In this document: positions 25,514 to 35,300 of the stretch, piece after piece | Numbering within the stretch: the first letter of the stretch is position 1 | Layout of the letters: each line of letters opens with the position of its first letter | Assembly (NCBI RefSeq): GCF_016860545.1 | Contig: NZ_BNEB01000005.1 | Coordinates: 682,001 to 746,000, forward strand | DNA: 64,000 nucleotides | Source of the DNA: Streptomyces asoensis | GTDB lineage: Bacteria; Actinomycetota; Actinomycetes; Streptomycetales; Streptomycetaceae | Reading direction: 5' to 3' | Notes under the pieces: model-generated | What the model was told of the DNA's origin: nothing | Database searches by the model: none | Seen by the model: the letters and a program-made list of their open reading frames with translations, nothing else | Translations under genes and position numbers: made by a program

Positions 25514-28500
25514 TCAGCCGACCTCGGCCAGCAGGTCGCCGCCCTCGACCTGCTGGATGCGGTTGATGGCCAGCCGGGCGACGCGTCCGGCCCTCGGCGC
25601 GGTGATCGTCGCCTCCATCTTCATCGCCTCGATGGTGGCGATCGTCGCGCCGGCCTGCACCTCGTCGCCCTCGGCCACCGCGAGCGTGACCACGCCCGCG
25701 AACGGCGCGGCGACATGGCCGGGATCGGAGCGGTCGGCCTTCTCCGTCACCGGGACGTCGGAGGAAGCCGCCTTGTCCCGGACCTGGATGGGGCGCAGCT
25801 GGCCGTTCAGGGAGGACATCACGGTGCGCAGGCCGCGCTCGTCGGCCTCGCCCACGGCTTGGAGCTCGATCAGCAGGCGGACGCCCGGTTCGAGGTCGAC
25901 GGCGTACTCCTTGCTCGGGCGCAGACCGTAGAAGAAGTCCTTGCTGTCGAGCACGCTGGTATCGCCGTAGGCCTGCCGGTGGGTCTCGAAGTCCCGCGTC
26001 GGGCCGGGGAAGAGCAGCCGGTTGAGGGTGGTGCGCCGGTTCTTCTCCAGGCCTTCGCGGTCCTCGGTGGTGAGGTCCTGGACGGGCTTGGCGTCGGCGC
26101 GGCCGCGCAGGGCCTTGCTGCGGAACGGCTCGGGCCAGCCGCCGGGCGGGGTGCCCAGTTCGCCGCGCAGGAAGCCGATGACGGAGTCGGGGATGTCGTA
26201 CCGGTCGGGCGACGTCTCGAAGTCCCGCGGGTCCACCCCTGCGCCGACCAGGTGCAGGGCGAGGTCGCCGACCACCTTGGAGGACGGGGTGACCTTGACC
26301 AGGTGGCCGAGGATCCGGTCGGCGGCGGCGTACATCGCCTCGATGTCCTCGAAACGGTCGCCGAGGCCCAGCGCGACGGCCTGGGTGCGCAGGTTGGACA
26401 GCTGTCCGCCGGGGATCTCGTGGTGGTAGACGCGGCCGGTCGGGGAGGCGAGACCCGCCTCGAAGGGGGCGTAGATCCTGCGGACGCCCTCCCAGTACGG
26501 TTCCAGGTCGCCGACGGCCTGGAGGTCGAGGCCGGTGGGCCGCTCGGAGTGGTCGGTGGCGGCGACGATGGCCGACAGCGACGGCTGCGAGGTCGTCCCC
26601 GCCATGGAGGCGACGGCGCCGTCGACGGCGTCCGCGCCGGCCTGGATCGCGGCCAGGTAGGTGGCGAGCTGACCGCCTGCGGTGTCGTGGGTGTGCAGGT
26701 GGACCGGCAGGTCGAACTCGCGGCGCAGCGCCGAGACGAGCTTCGCGGCGGCCGGGGCGCGCAGCAGGCCGGCCATGTCCTTGACGGCCAGTACGTGGGC
26801 GCCGGCCTCGACGATCTGCTCCGCGAGGCGGAGGTAGTAGTCGAGGGTGTACAGCCGCTCGTTCGGGTCGGACAGGTCGGAGGTGTAGCACAGGGCCACC
26901 TCGGCGACCGCGGTGCCCGTCTCGCGTACGGCGTCGATGGCGGGCCGCATCTGGCCGACGTCGTTGAGCGCGTCGAAGATGCGGAAGATGTCGATGCCGG
27001 TGGCGGCGGCCTCCTGTACGAAGGCGTCGGTCACCTCGGTCGGGTAGGGCGTGTAGCCGACGGTGTTGCGGCCGCGCAGCAGCATCTGGAGGCAGATGTT
27101 GGGGACGGCCTCGCGCAGGGCGGCCAGCCGCTCCCAGGGGTCCTCGGCGAGGAAGCGCAGGGCCACGTCGTAGGTGGCGCCGCCCCAGCACTCCAGGGAC
27201 AGCAGCTGGGGCAGGGTCCGCGCGACGACCGGGGCCGGGGCGAGGAGGTCCTTGGTGCGGACCCGGGTCGCGAGCAGGGACTGGTGGGCGTCGCGGAAGG
27301 TGGTGTCGGTGACGCCGATGGTCGGGGACTCGCGCAGCCAGCGGGCGAAGCCCTCGGGGCCGAGGTGGACCAGGCGCTGGCGGGAGCCCGCGGGCGGTTC
27401 GGTGTCGGGCAGCGGCGGCAGCTTGGTGACGGGGTCGATGAGTTCGGGCCGCTCGCCGTGCGGCTTGTTCACCGTGACGTCGGCGAGGTACGTGAGGAGT
27501 TTGGTGCCGCGGTCGGCCGAGGAACGGGCGGTGAGCAGGTGCGGGCGCTGTTCGATGAACGACGTGGTGACGCGTCCGCCCTGGAAGTCCGGGTCGTCCA
27601 GGACCGCCTGGAGGAAGGGGATGTTGGTGGCGACGCCGCGGATGCGGAACTCGGCGACGGCCCGCCGGGCGCGCCGGATCGCGGTCGGGAAGTCGCGTCC
27701 CCGGCAGGTGAGTTTGACCAGCATGGAGTCGAAGTGGGCGCTGATCTCCGTGCCCGCGTGGGTGGTGCCGCCGTCGAGGCGGATGCCGGAGCCGCCGGGC
27801 GAGCGGTAGCCGCTGATGCGGCCGGTGTCGGGGCGGAAGCCGTTGGCGGGGTCCTCGGTGGTGATGCGGCACTGGAGTGCGGCGCCGCGCAGGGTGACGG
27901 TCTCCTGGGACAGTCCGAGGTCGGCCAGGGTCTCGCCGGCGGCGATGCGCAGCTGGGCCTGGACGAGGTCGACGTCGGTGACCTCCTCGGTCACCGTGTG
28001 CTCGACCTGGATGCGCGGGTTCATCTCGATGAAGACGTGGTTGCCCGCGGGGTCGAGCAGGAACTCGACGGTGCCGGCGTTGCGGTAGCCGATCTCCCGG
28101 GCGAAGCGGACCGCGTCGGCGCAGATCCGGTCGCGCAGCGCCGGGTCGAGGTTGGGCGCGGGGGCCAGCTCGATGACCTTCTGGTGGCGGCGCTGGACCG
28201 AGCAGTCGCGTTCGAAGAGGTGGATGACGTTGCCCTCGCCGTCGGCGAGGATCTGCACCTCGATGTGGCGGGGGTCGACGACGGCCTTCTCCAGGAAGAC
28301 GGTCGCGTCGCCGAACGCGGACGCGGCCTCGCGGGAGGCCGCCTCGATGGACTCGCGCAGCGCGGCCGGGTCCTCGACGCGGCGCATGCCCCGTCCACCG
28401 CCGCCCGCGACGGCCTTGACGAAGACGGGGAAGCCGATCTCCTCGGCAGCGGCGACCAGTTCGTCGACGTCGTTCGAGGGCGCGGACGAGCCGAGGACGG

Positions 28501-28888
28501 GTACGCCCGCCGCGCGGGCCGCCGCCACCGCGCTCGCCTTGTTCCCGGTCAGTTCGAGGGTGCGTGCGTCGGGGCCGACGAACGTGATGCCCGCCTCCTC
28601 GCAGGCGCGGGCGAGTTCGGGGTTCTCGGAGAGGAAGCCGTAACCGGGGTAGACGGCGTCGGCGCCCGCCCGGCGTGCGGCGCCGACGATCTCCTCGACG
28701 GAGAGGTAGGCGCGCACCGGGTGCCCCTGCTCGCCGATCTCGTAGGCCTCGTCGGCTTTCTGCCGGTGGAGTGAGTTGCGGTCCTCGTGGGGGAAGACCG
28801 CGACCGTGCGCGCGCCCAGCTCGTAGCCGGCGCGGAACGCACGGATCGCGATCTCACCACGGTTGGCGACCAGCACCTTGCGGAACAT
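25514..28888 (-). CDS. pyc: pyruvate carboxylase
   Basis: The 1124-residue enzyme converts pyruvate, bicarbonate and ATP to oxaloacetate. Domains in order: biotin carboxylase (1-~450; FRKVLVANRGEIAIRAFRA, VKAVAGGGGRGMRRV, FIEMNPRIQVEHTVTEEVTDVDLVQ), carboxyltransferase HMGL-like barrel (~530-800; TDTTFRDAHQSLLATRVRT, VHLHTHDTAGGQ), conserved carboxylase domain, and biotinyl domain ending EAMKMEATITAP with the biotin Lys at 1090, 34 residues from the end. Length is normal for the alpha4 type. The ATG at 28888 is supported by AAGGGG and by the usual N-terminus; the frame is open for 29 more codons upstream. It is a single-gene anaplerotic unit with double hairpins after it. Confidence 0.97.
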   Translation of the reverse strand: MFRKVLVANRGEIAIRAFRAGYELGARTVAVFPHEDRNSLHRQKADEAYEIGEQGHPVRAYLSVEEIVGAARRAGADAVYPGYGFLSENPELARACEEAGITFVGPDARTLELTGNKASAVAAARAAGVPVLGSSAPSNDVDELVAAAEEIGFPVFVKAVAGGGGRGMRRVEDPAALRESIEAASREAASAFGDATVFLEKAVVDPRHIEVQILADGEGNVIHLFERDCSVQRRHQKVIELAPAPNLDPALRDRICADAVRFAREIGYRNAGTVEFLLDPAGNHVFIEMNPRIQVEHTVTEEVTDVDLVQAQLRIAAGETLADLGLSQETVTLRGAALQCRITTEDPANGFRPDTGRISGYRSPGGSGIRLDGGTTHAGTEISAHFDSMLVKLTCRGRDFPTAIRRARRAVAEFRIRGVATNIPFLQAVLDDPDFQGGRVTTSFIEQRPHLLTARSSADRGTKLLTYLADVTVNKPHGERPELIDPVTKLPPLPDTEPPAGSRQRLVHLGPEGFARWLRESPTIGVTDTTFRDAHQSLLATRVRTKDLLAPAPVVARTLPQLLSLECWGGATYDVALRFLAEDPWERLAALREAVPNICLQMLLRGRNTVGYTPYPTEVTDAFVQEAAATGIDIFRIFDALNDVGQMRPAIDAVRETGTAVAEVALCYTSDLSDPNERLYTLDYYLRLAEQIVEAGAHVLAVKDMAGLLRAPAAAKLVSALRREFDLPVHLHTHDTAGGQLATYLAAIQAGADAVDGAVASMAGTTSQPSLSAIVAATDHSERPTGLDLQAVGDLEPYWEGVRRIYAPFEAGLASPTGRVYHHEIPGGQLSNLRTQAVALGLGDRFEDIEAMYAAADRILGHLVKVTPSSKVVGDLALHLVGAGVDPRDFETSPDRYDIPDSVIGFLRGELGTPPGGWPEPFRSKALRGRADAKPVQDLTTEDREGLEKNRRTTLNRLLFPGPTRDFETHRQAYGDTSVLDSKDFFYGLRPSKEYAVDLEPGVRLLIELQAVGEADERGLRTVMSSLNGQLRPIQVRDKAASSDVPVTEKADRSDPGHVAAPFAGVVTLAVAEGDEVQAGATIATIEAMKMEATITAPRAGRVARLAINRIQQVEGGDLLAEVG

Positions 28889-29018
28889 CCGGGACCCCTT
28901 CAGCCTGGCGGTGACGAGGACCATCGTGTCGGTGCCCGACCGGGTTGGCCATGTGAGTCGGGCCACTCGGCCCATGTCTCGCTCGATCGGACCGGATGCG
29001 GCTACATTCGACGCCCGG

Positions 29019-30800
29019 TCAGGTCGCCGTCGCGGCGGCCGCGGCCCGTCCTGCCTGCCGTCCGGAGAACAGGCAGCCGCCGAGGAACGTGCCCTCCAGC
29101 GAGCGGTAGCCGTGCATTCCGCCGCCGCCGAAGCCGGCGACCTCCCCGGCCGCGTACAGACCGGGCACGGGGCTCCCGGCCGCGTCGAGGACCCGGCCGG
29201 AGAGGTCGGTCTGGAGGCCGCCGAGCGTCTTGCGGGTGAGGACGTTGAGACGGACGGCGATCAGCGGGCCCGCACCGGAATCGAGGATGCGGTGGACGGC
29301 GGCCGTGCGGCTGAGGGAGTCCCCGGTGTAGTTCAGCGCGTTGCGGATGCCCATGACCTGGACGTCCTTGGTGTACGGGTTGTCGATCTCCCGGTCCCGG
29401 GCCTCGATCTGCCGCTTCATGTCGGCGAGGTCGATGAGCGAGGTGCCGGTCAGCTTGTTCATGCCGGCGACCAGGTCGGTGAGCGTCGAGGCGACGACGA
29501 AGTCCTCGCCCTTGTTCTTGAACCTCTCGATCGGCTCCGGGGTCTGCCAGATGCGCGTCAGCAGCTGCCAGACGTTCTTGTCGGTGAGGTCGGGGTTCTG
29601 TTCGGAGCCGGAGAGCGCGAACTCCTTGGCGATGATCTTCTGGGTGGTGACGAACCAGGAGTAGTCGTAGCCCGAGCCGGTGATGGTCTTGAGGGTGTGG
29701 AGGGTGTCGTAGCCCGGGAGGTCGGGGGCGTCGAAGCGCCGGCCCGTCGCGTCGAACCACATCGAGGAGGGCCCGGGGAGGATGCGGATGCCGTGACCGG
29801 GCCAGATGGGGTCGTAGTTGCGCAGGCCTTCGGTGTAGTGCCACATGCGGTCCGGGTTGACGATGCGGCCGCCGGCCTTCTCGGTGATGCCCAGCATGCG
29901 CCCGTCGACGTGCGCGGGAACGCCCGTGACCATGAACTTCGGCGGGGTGCCCATCCGGGCGGGCCAGTTCTGCCGGACCAGGTCGTGGTTGGCGCCGATG
30001 CCGCCGGAGGTGACGACGACGACCGGGGCGCGCAGCTCGAACTCGCCGACGACGGTCCGGGAGCTGGGCTTGCCGCGGGCCGCGCCGCTGGGCTCCAGGA
30101 CCGCGCCGCGGACGCCGGTGACGGCTCCCCCGGTGGTGACGATCTCGTCCACTCGGTGCCGGAACCGGAAGGAGACCTTGTGGGCAGCGACCGCGGCCCG
30201 CACCTTCTTCTCGAAGGGTTCGACGACGGCCGGTCCGGTGCCCCAGGTGACGTGGAAGCGGGGTACGGAGTTGCCGTGTCCGGTCGCGAGGCCGCCGCCG
30301 CGCTCGGCCCAGCCGACGATCGGGAACCACTGCACGCCGAGTCCGGACAGCCAGGACCGCTTCTCCCCGGAGGCGAACTCGACGTAGGCCTTGGCCCAGC
30401 GGTAGGCCCAGTGGTCCTGGCCCTTGGGGTCGTCGACACCCCGGTCGAAGCCGGCCGTCCCCTGCCAGTCCTGCCAGGCCAGGTCGTAGGTGTCCTTGAC
30501 GCCCATCAGGCGCTGTTCGTCGGAGTTGACGAAGAACAGCCCGCCGAAGGACCAGAACGCCTGGCCGCCGATGCTCGCCTCGGGTTCCTGGTCGAGGAGG
30601 AGCACCTTGCGTCCGGCCGCGGCGAGTTCGGCGGTGGCGACGAGTCCGGCGAGGCCGTGGCCGACGACGATGGCGTCGGCGTCCTGCGTGGCGCCGTACG
30701 CGGGGAGGGCCTGGGCCGCGAGGGTCGCGCCCGCGAGAACCCCGCCCGCCGCGGTCAGGGCGTGGCGGCGGGTGATTCCGTCGGCTTCGGGGGTGTCCAT
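29019..30800 (-). CDS. Tat-exported FAD-dependent dehydrogenase (FRD/KstD-like)
   Basis: This 593-residue protein begins with a twin-arginine signal (ITRRHALTAAGG, hydrophobic stretch, cleavage near AYGA). A dinucleotide motif follows: DAIVVGHGLAGLVATAELAAAGRKVLLLDQE, then SIGGQAFWSFGGLF. The C-terminal FAD site reads LYAAGEVAGFGGGGMHGYRSLEGTFLGGCLFSGRQAG. It belongs to the fumarate reductase/3-ketosteroid dehydrogenase superfamily. GGIGANHDLVRQNW and HGIRILPGPSSMWFDATGRRF fit the FAD-binding dehydrogenases of actinobacteria. The substrate is unknown. Export suggests oxidation of an outer small molecule. It is divergent from a PucR regulator that probably controls it. Confidence 0.88.
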   Translation of the reverse strand: MDTPEADGITRRHALTAAGGVLAGATLAAQALPAYGATQDADAIVVGHGLAGLVATAELAAAGRKVLLLDQEPEASIGGQAFWSFGGLFFVNSDEQRLMGVKDTYDLAWQDWQGTAGFDRGVDDPKGQDHWAYRWAKAYVEFASGEKRSWLSGLGVQWFPIVGWAERGGGLATGHGNSVPRFHVTWGTGPAVVEPFEKKVRAAVAAHKVSFRFRHRVDEIVTTGGAVTGVRGAVLEPSGAARGKPSSRTVVGEFELRAPVVVVTSGGIGANHDLVRQNWPARMGTPPKFMVTGVPAHVDGRMLGITEKAGGRIVNPDRMWHYTEGLRNYDPIWPGHGIRILPGPSSMWFDATGRRFDAPDLPGYDTLHTLKTITGSGYDYSWFVTTQKIIAKEFALSGSEQNPDLTDKNVWQLLTRIWQTPEPIERFKNKGEDFVVASTLTDLVAGMNKLTGTSLIDLADMKRQIEARDREIDNPYTKDVQVMGIRNALNYTGDSLSRTAAVHRILDSGAGPLIAVRLNVLTRKTLGGLQTDLSGRVLDAAGSPVPGLYAAGEVAGFGGGGMHGYRSLEGTFLGGCLFSGRQAGRAAAAATAT

Positions 30801-30909
30801 GAGCGGCCCTCCTGGAGGCTGCGCGGGGGCGGTACCGGGACCGTCTCTTGGGGAAGACTTGGCCGGTCCATGGGTGGCGTGACGCGGGGGTGTTCCTGTG
30901 ACGGCTGCG

Positions 30910-30933
30910 CTGTTACCGTCGGTAGCGCAACAG
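30910..30933. promoter_or_regulatory. candidate PucR operator
   Basis: A nested inverted repeat lies between the divergent flavoprotein and PucR genes: inner TACCG-T-CGGTA, outer CTGTT/AACAG. Support is symmetry and position only. Confidence 0.35.
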
Positions 30934-31030
30934 GAAACCAGGTCGTCACACGGCTCCGGTAGTGCGCGGACGTCAACGTGGACACCGCTCGCTTGTGGCT
31001 CGGTGACAGCGCCCGGGCGGAGGGGGGAGC

Positions 31031-32170
31031 ATGACCGTCGCCCACGGACCGGAAGCCGTCACCAGGGTCCTGCGGGGCATGGCGGCCGACGCGCAGGTGT
31101 GTGTCGAACTCGCGGCGGCCGCCCGCAGCCGCTCGCCCGGACTGGGCCGGCTGACCGAGGAGGCGACCCGCTCGCACGTGACGGCGATGCTCCGCGCGGC
31201 CGACTCCTGGTTCACCGCGCCGGAGCGGACCGGCCCGGTGGACGAGCAGGACTTCTCGGCGGCCCTGCTGCTGGGCGCCGACCGCGCCGTGCAGGGCGTG
31301 CCGATGACGGTCGTGCTGCGGGGTGTGCAGGCGGCGCTGGCACGGGCGGCCGAGATCGTCGTGGACCGCTGCCGGTCGGCCGGCGTGTCGGACCGCGCCC
31401 TGCTCTCCGTCGTCCTGCGCCTCCAGGAGTACGGCGCGGCGATGGAGCGGCAGGTGATCCACGGCTACCGCGCCGCCGAGCACGAGGCGCCCCGCGCCCT
31501 CGACTCCGTGCGCACCCGGCTGCTGCACCAGGCCCTGCTCGGCGAAGTGCCGCCGCCCCATGAGGAGTTGGCGCGCGCCGGGATCCGCGCCGACGCCGCG
31601 GGGCGGTACCACTGCCTGGTCGCCGCGCCTTTCCCGGCGGCGGGGCCGCCGCACGCGGTGACCGTGGCGCTGGACGGGCGCGCGGTGGGTCTGCTCCCGC
31701 GACGGCCGCAGGCCGCGCAGGTGGGTCCGCAGGCACTCGTGGTGGTGGCGCCCGCCGCTCCCCTGGCCGAACTCCCCGCGCTGTACCGGCTGTGCGCACA
31801 GGCCGTGGACCAGGGCCGAGGCCAGGGGCTGACCGGGCTGTACGACGTCACGGACTTCGCCGCCCGGATCGCACTGGCCGAACAGCCCGCGCTGGGTGCG
31901 CTGTTGAGTCGTCAGCTGCTGGGCGCCCTGGATCCCGCGGACGCCTTCCATCGCCAACTCGCGCGCACCGCGCTGGCGTTCCTGGACAACGGGCGGCGGC
32001 TCGATCAGACCGCGGCGGCGTTGTTCACGCACCCCAACACGGTCCGGTACCGGCTCGGGCGGCTGCGGCAGATCACCTCCTCCTCCCTCGCGGACGGCGA
32101 CGGGCCACTGGTCACCCTGCACTGGTGGTGGGCCCTCACCGGATGGCTGGAGTCGTCAACCCGGCGCTGA
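31031..32170 (+). CDS. PucR/CdaR-type transcriptional regulator
   Basis: The 379-residue protein ends with the PucR C-terminal helix-turn-helix: FLDNGRRLDQTAAALFTHPNTVRYRLGRLRQITS. The N-terminal ~150 residues are helical (RsbT co-antagonist-like) and the middle GGDEF-like region is weak (LLPRRPQAAQVGPQALVVVAP). These regulators sense metabolites and control divergent catabolic genes. GGGGGGAGC precedes the ATG. The natural target is the Tat-exported flavoprotein 230 bp away on the other strand. It is followed by the large GH43 gene after 132 bp, in which I see no convincing promoter. Confidence 0.9.
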   Translation: MTVAHGPEAVTRVLRGMAADAQVCVELAAAARSRSPGLGRLTEEATRSHVTAMLRAADSWFTAPERTGPVDEQDFSAALLLGADRAVQGVPMTVVLRGVQAALARAAEIVVDRCRSAGVSDRALLSVVLRLQEYGAAMERQVIHGYRAAEHEAPRALDSVRTRLLHQALLGEVPPPHEELARAGIRADAAGRYHCLVAAPFPAAGPPHAVTVALDGRAVGLLPRRPQAAQVGPQALVVVAPAAPLAELPALYRLCAQAVDQGRGQGLTGLYDVTDFAARIALAEQPALGALLSRQLLGALDPADAFHRQLARTALAFLDNGRRLDQTAAALFTHPNTVRYRLGRLRQITSSSLADGDGPLVTLHWWWALTGWLESSTRR

Positions 32171-32302
32171 ACACCGGGCCTTGCACGCCACCCCGAGCAC
32201 GTTCGACCTGTCGGACATTGTTCGAGAACTATTGACGCGGCCATGCACACCGTTTGACACTCTCGCAACATCACGTCACACGGTTGAAACGGCGGTTGCC
32301 CC

Positions 32303-35300
32303 ATGACGCACAGACATCGACTCCGCGGCCGTGCGGGACGGGGGGCGGGACGACTGGCCGCGCTGATCGCCGCGTCCCTGCTCGTCGGCCTCGTCGGGGC
32401 GGCGGCCCCGGCCCGGGCGGACGGGACCGCCGACCTCACCGACGGGCTGGCCCTCTGGTACAAGCTCGACGCCACGTCCGGCACCACGGCGGCCGACGCC
32501 TCCGGTCACGGCCGCGACGGCACGGTCGTCGGCACCGCCGGCTGGTCCCCCACCGGGCAGGGCCTCGCCTTCAACGGCACCGACACCTACGTCAAGGTGC
32601 CCGACAACGTGATGCGGGGCCTGGACGCGATCAGCGTCGCCATGGACGTGCGCATCGACGCCGCCCAGTCCACGCCCTACTTCCTCTACGGCTTCGGCAA
32701 CTCCAGCGGCAGCAACGGCAACGGCTACCTGTTCGCCACGGGCAACTCCCTGCGCACCTCGATCGCCACCGGCAACTGGTCGACGGAGCAGAACACCAGA
32801 CCCGCCGACGCCCACAACCTGACCCGTTCGGTGTGGAAGCACCTCACCTACACCCAGTCCGGCACCACCGGCGTGCTGTACGAGGACGGGGTCGAGGTCG
32901 CCCGCAACACATCGGTCACCATCACACCCGGCGCCGTCGGCTCGGGCATCACCACCGCCAACTACCTCGGCAAGTCGGTGTACTCCGGCGACCGGCTCTT
33001 CAAGGGCGACCTCCGCGACTTCCGGGTGTACGACCACGCGCTGACCGCCTCCGACGTGGAACAGCTCGCCCTCCCCGTGGCCACCCAGGGCGTCGCCGAC
33101 GACAAGGCCGCACTGGACCTCGGCGACACCTCGGCCGTCACCGCCGACCTGAACCTGCCCAGGACCGGCACGGCCGGGGGTTCCGCGATCAGCTGGGCCA
33201 GCGACGACACCACCGTGGTGTCCGACGCCGGCAAGGTGACCCGTCCCGCCGCGGGACGACCCGACGGACACGCCACGCTCACGGCGACCCTCAGGAAGGG
33301 GACGGTCACGGCCACCAGGTCCTTCGACGTCACGGTCCCGGCCGCCTTCGACGACGCCACCGCCGCCCGGGAGGCCGCCGACGCCCTCACGGTCCACAAC
33401 CTCGACGACGTGCGCGGCAACCTCTCGCTCCCGGCGACCGGGTCCTACGGCACCGCCGTCACCTGGGCCTCCGACCGGGCCGACGTCGTCTCGGCCGGCG
33501 GTGTCGTCCACCGCCCCGCGCACGGCGGCGGAGCCACCACGGTCGCCCTGACCGCGACCGTCACCAAGGGCGAGGCGAAGGCGACCCGCGAGTTCACCGC
33601 GAAGGTCCCCGAACTGCCCGTGAAGGAAGCCCTCAAGGGCTACATGTTCAGCTACTTCACCGGTGAGGGCACCTCCGACGGCGAACAGCTCTACGCGGCG
33701 CTCAGCAAGGGCAACGACCCGCTGAAATGGCGGGAACTGAACGACGCCAAGCCCGTCCTGACCTCCACCCTGGGCGAGAAGGGGCTGCGCGACCCGTTCA
33801 TCATCCGCTCCCCCGAGGGCGACAAGTTCTACCAGATCGCCACCGACCTGAGGATCTACGGCAACGGCGACTGGGACGCCGCCCAGCGCACCGGCAGCAA
33901 GTCCATCATGGTCTGGGAGTCCACCGACCTCGTGCACTGGACGGACCAGCGTCTGGTGCAGGTCTCCCCCGACAGCGCCGGCAACACCTGGGCCCCGGAG
34001 GCCTACTACGACAGCGACCTCGGCGAGTACGTGGTCTTCTGGGCGTCGAAGCTCTACGACAACGCCTCGCACTCCGGTGACACCTACAACCGGATGATGT
34101 ACGCCACCACGCGTGACTTCTACACCTTCAGCGAGCCCAAGGTCTGGATCGACCGCGGCTACTCGGTCATCGACTCCACGGTCATCCAGCACGACGGCAC
34201 CTACTTCCGGCTGTCGAAGGACGAGCGCAACAACACCTCCTCCACCCCCAACAGCAAGTTCATCTTCGAGGAGAAGAGCGACTCGCTGCTGGACCTCTCC
34301 TGGGACGCCGTCGCCGAGGGCATCGGCAAGGGCGCGATGAACGCCGCCGAGGGACCGCTGGTGTTCAAGTCGAACACCGAGGACAAGTGGTACGCGTTCC
34401 TCGACGAGTTCGGCGGCCGCGGCTACCTCCCCTTCGAGACGACCGACCTCGCCTCGGGCGTGTGGACGCCGTCCACCGGCTACGATCTGCCGGCCAGACC
34501 CCGCCACGGCACCGTCCTGCCCGTCACCCAGGCCGAGTACGACCGCCTGCTGCGCGCCTACCAGCCCGACCAGCTGGTGGAGAGCGTCGAGGACATCGCG
34601 GTGAAGACCCGCACAGGTGACGCCCCGGTCCTGCCCGCCACCGTGATCGCCGCCTACGCCGACGGCGCACGCCGTCCCGTGGCGGTCGACTGGGACGCCG
34701 TCCCCGCGTCGGCCTACGCACAGCCGGGCACCTTCACCGTGACGGGCAGCCTCCCCGACGGCGCCGCGCTCCCGGTCCGCGCCGAGGTGACGGTCTCCGC
34801 GGAGGGCCCGGACGTGCCCGCCGACCTGCTGCTGCACTACGGCTTCGACGAGACGTCCGGCAACATCGCCGTCGACTCCAGCGGCCACGGCAACCACGGG
34901 ACCTACGTCCGCACCCCCGAGTTCGGGACCGGCGTGGACGGCGGCTCGTTCAAGATGTCCGGCGACTCCGCCACCTCCCCGTACGTCAAGATCCCGGGCG
35001 GACTGCTCAAGGACGCCGGCAGCGTCACCGTGTCGGCCTACGCCAAGTGGAAGGGCGGCGCCGCCTTCCAGTGGCTGTTCGGACTCGGTCCCGACAGCAA
35101 CAAGTACCTCTTCGCCACCCCCTCCAACGGCGGCTCCAGCCTCTACTCGGCCATCACCAAGGCGAGCTGGTCCGCGGAGTCGAAGCTGACGGCCGGCTCG
35201 CAGCTGACGCCCGGTCAGTGGCGGCACGTCACGGTGACCCTCGACGGCGCCACGGGCACGCTGGTCCTCTACGTCGACGGCGTCGAGGCCGCCCGGGCCG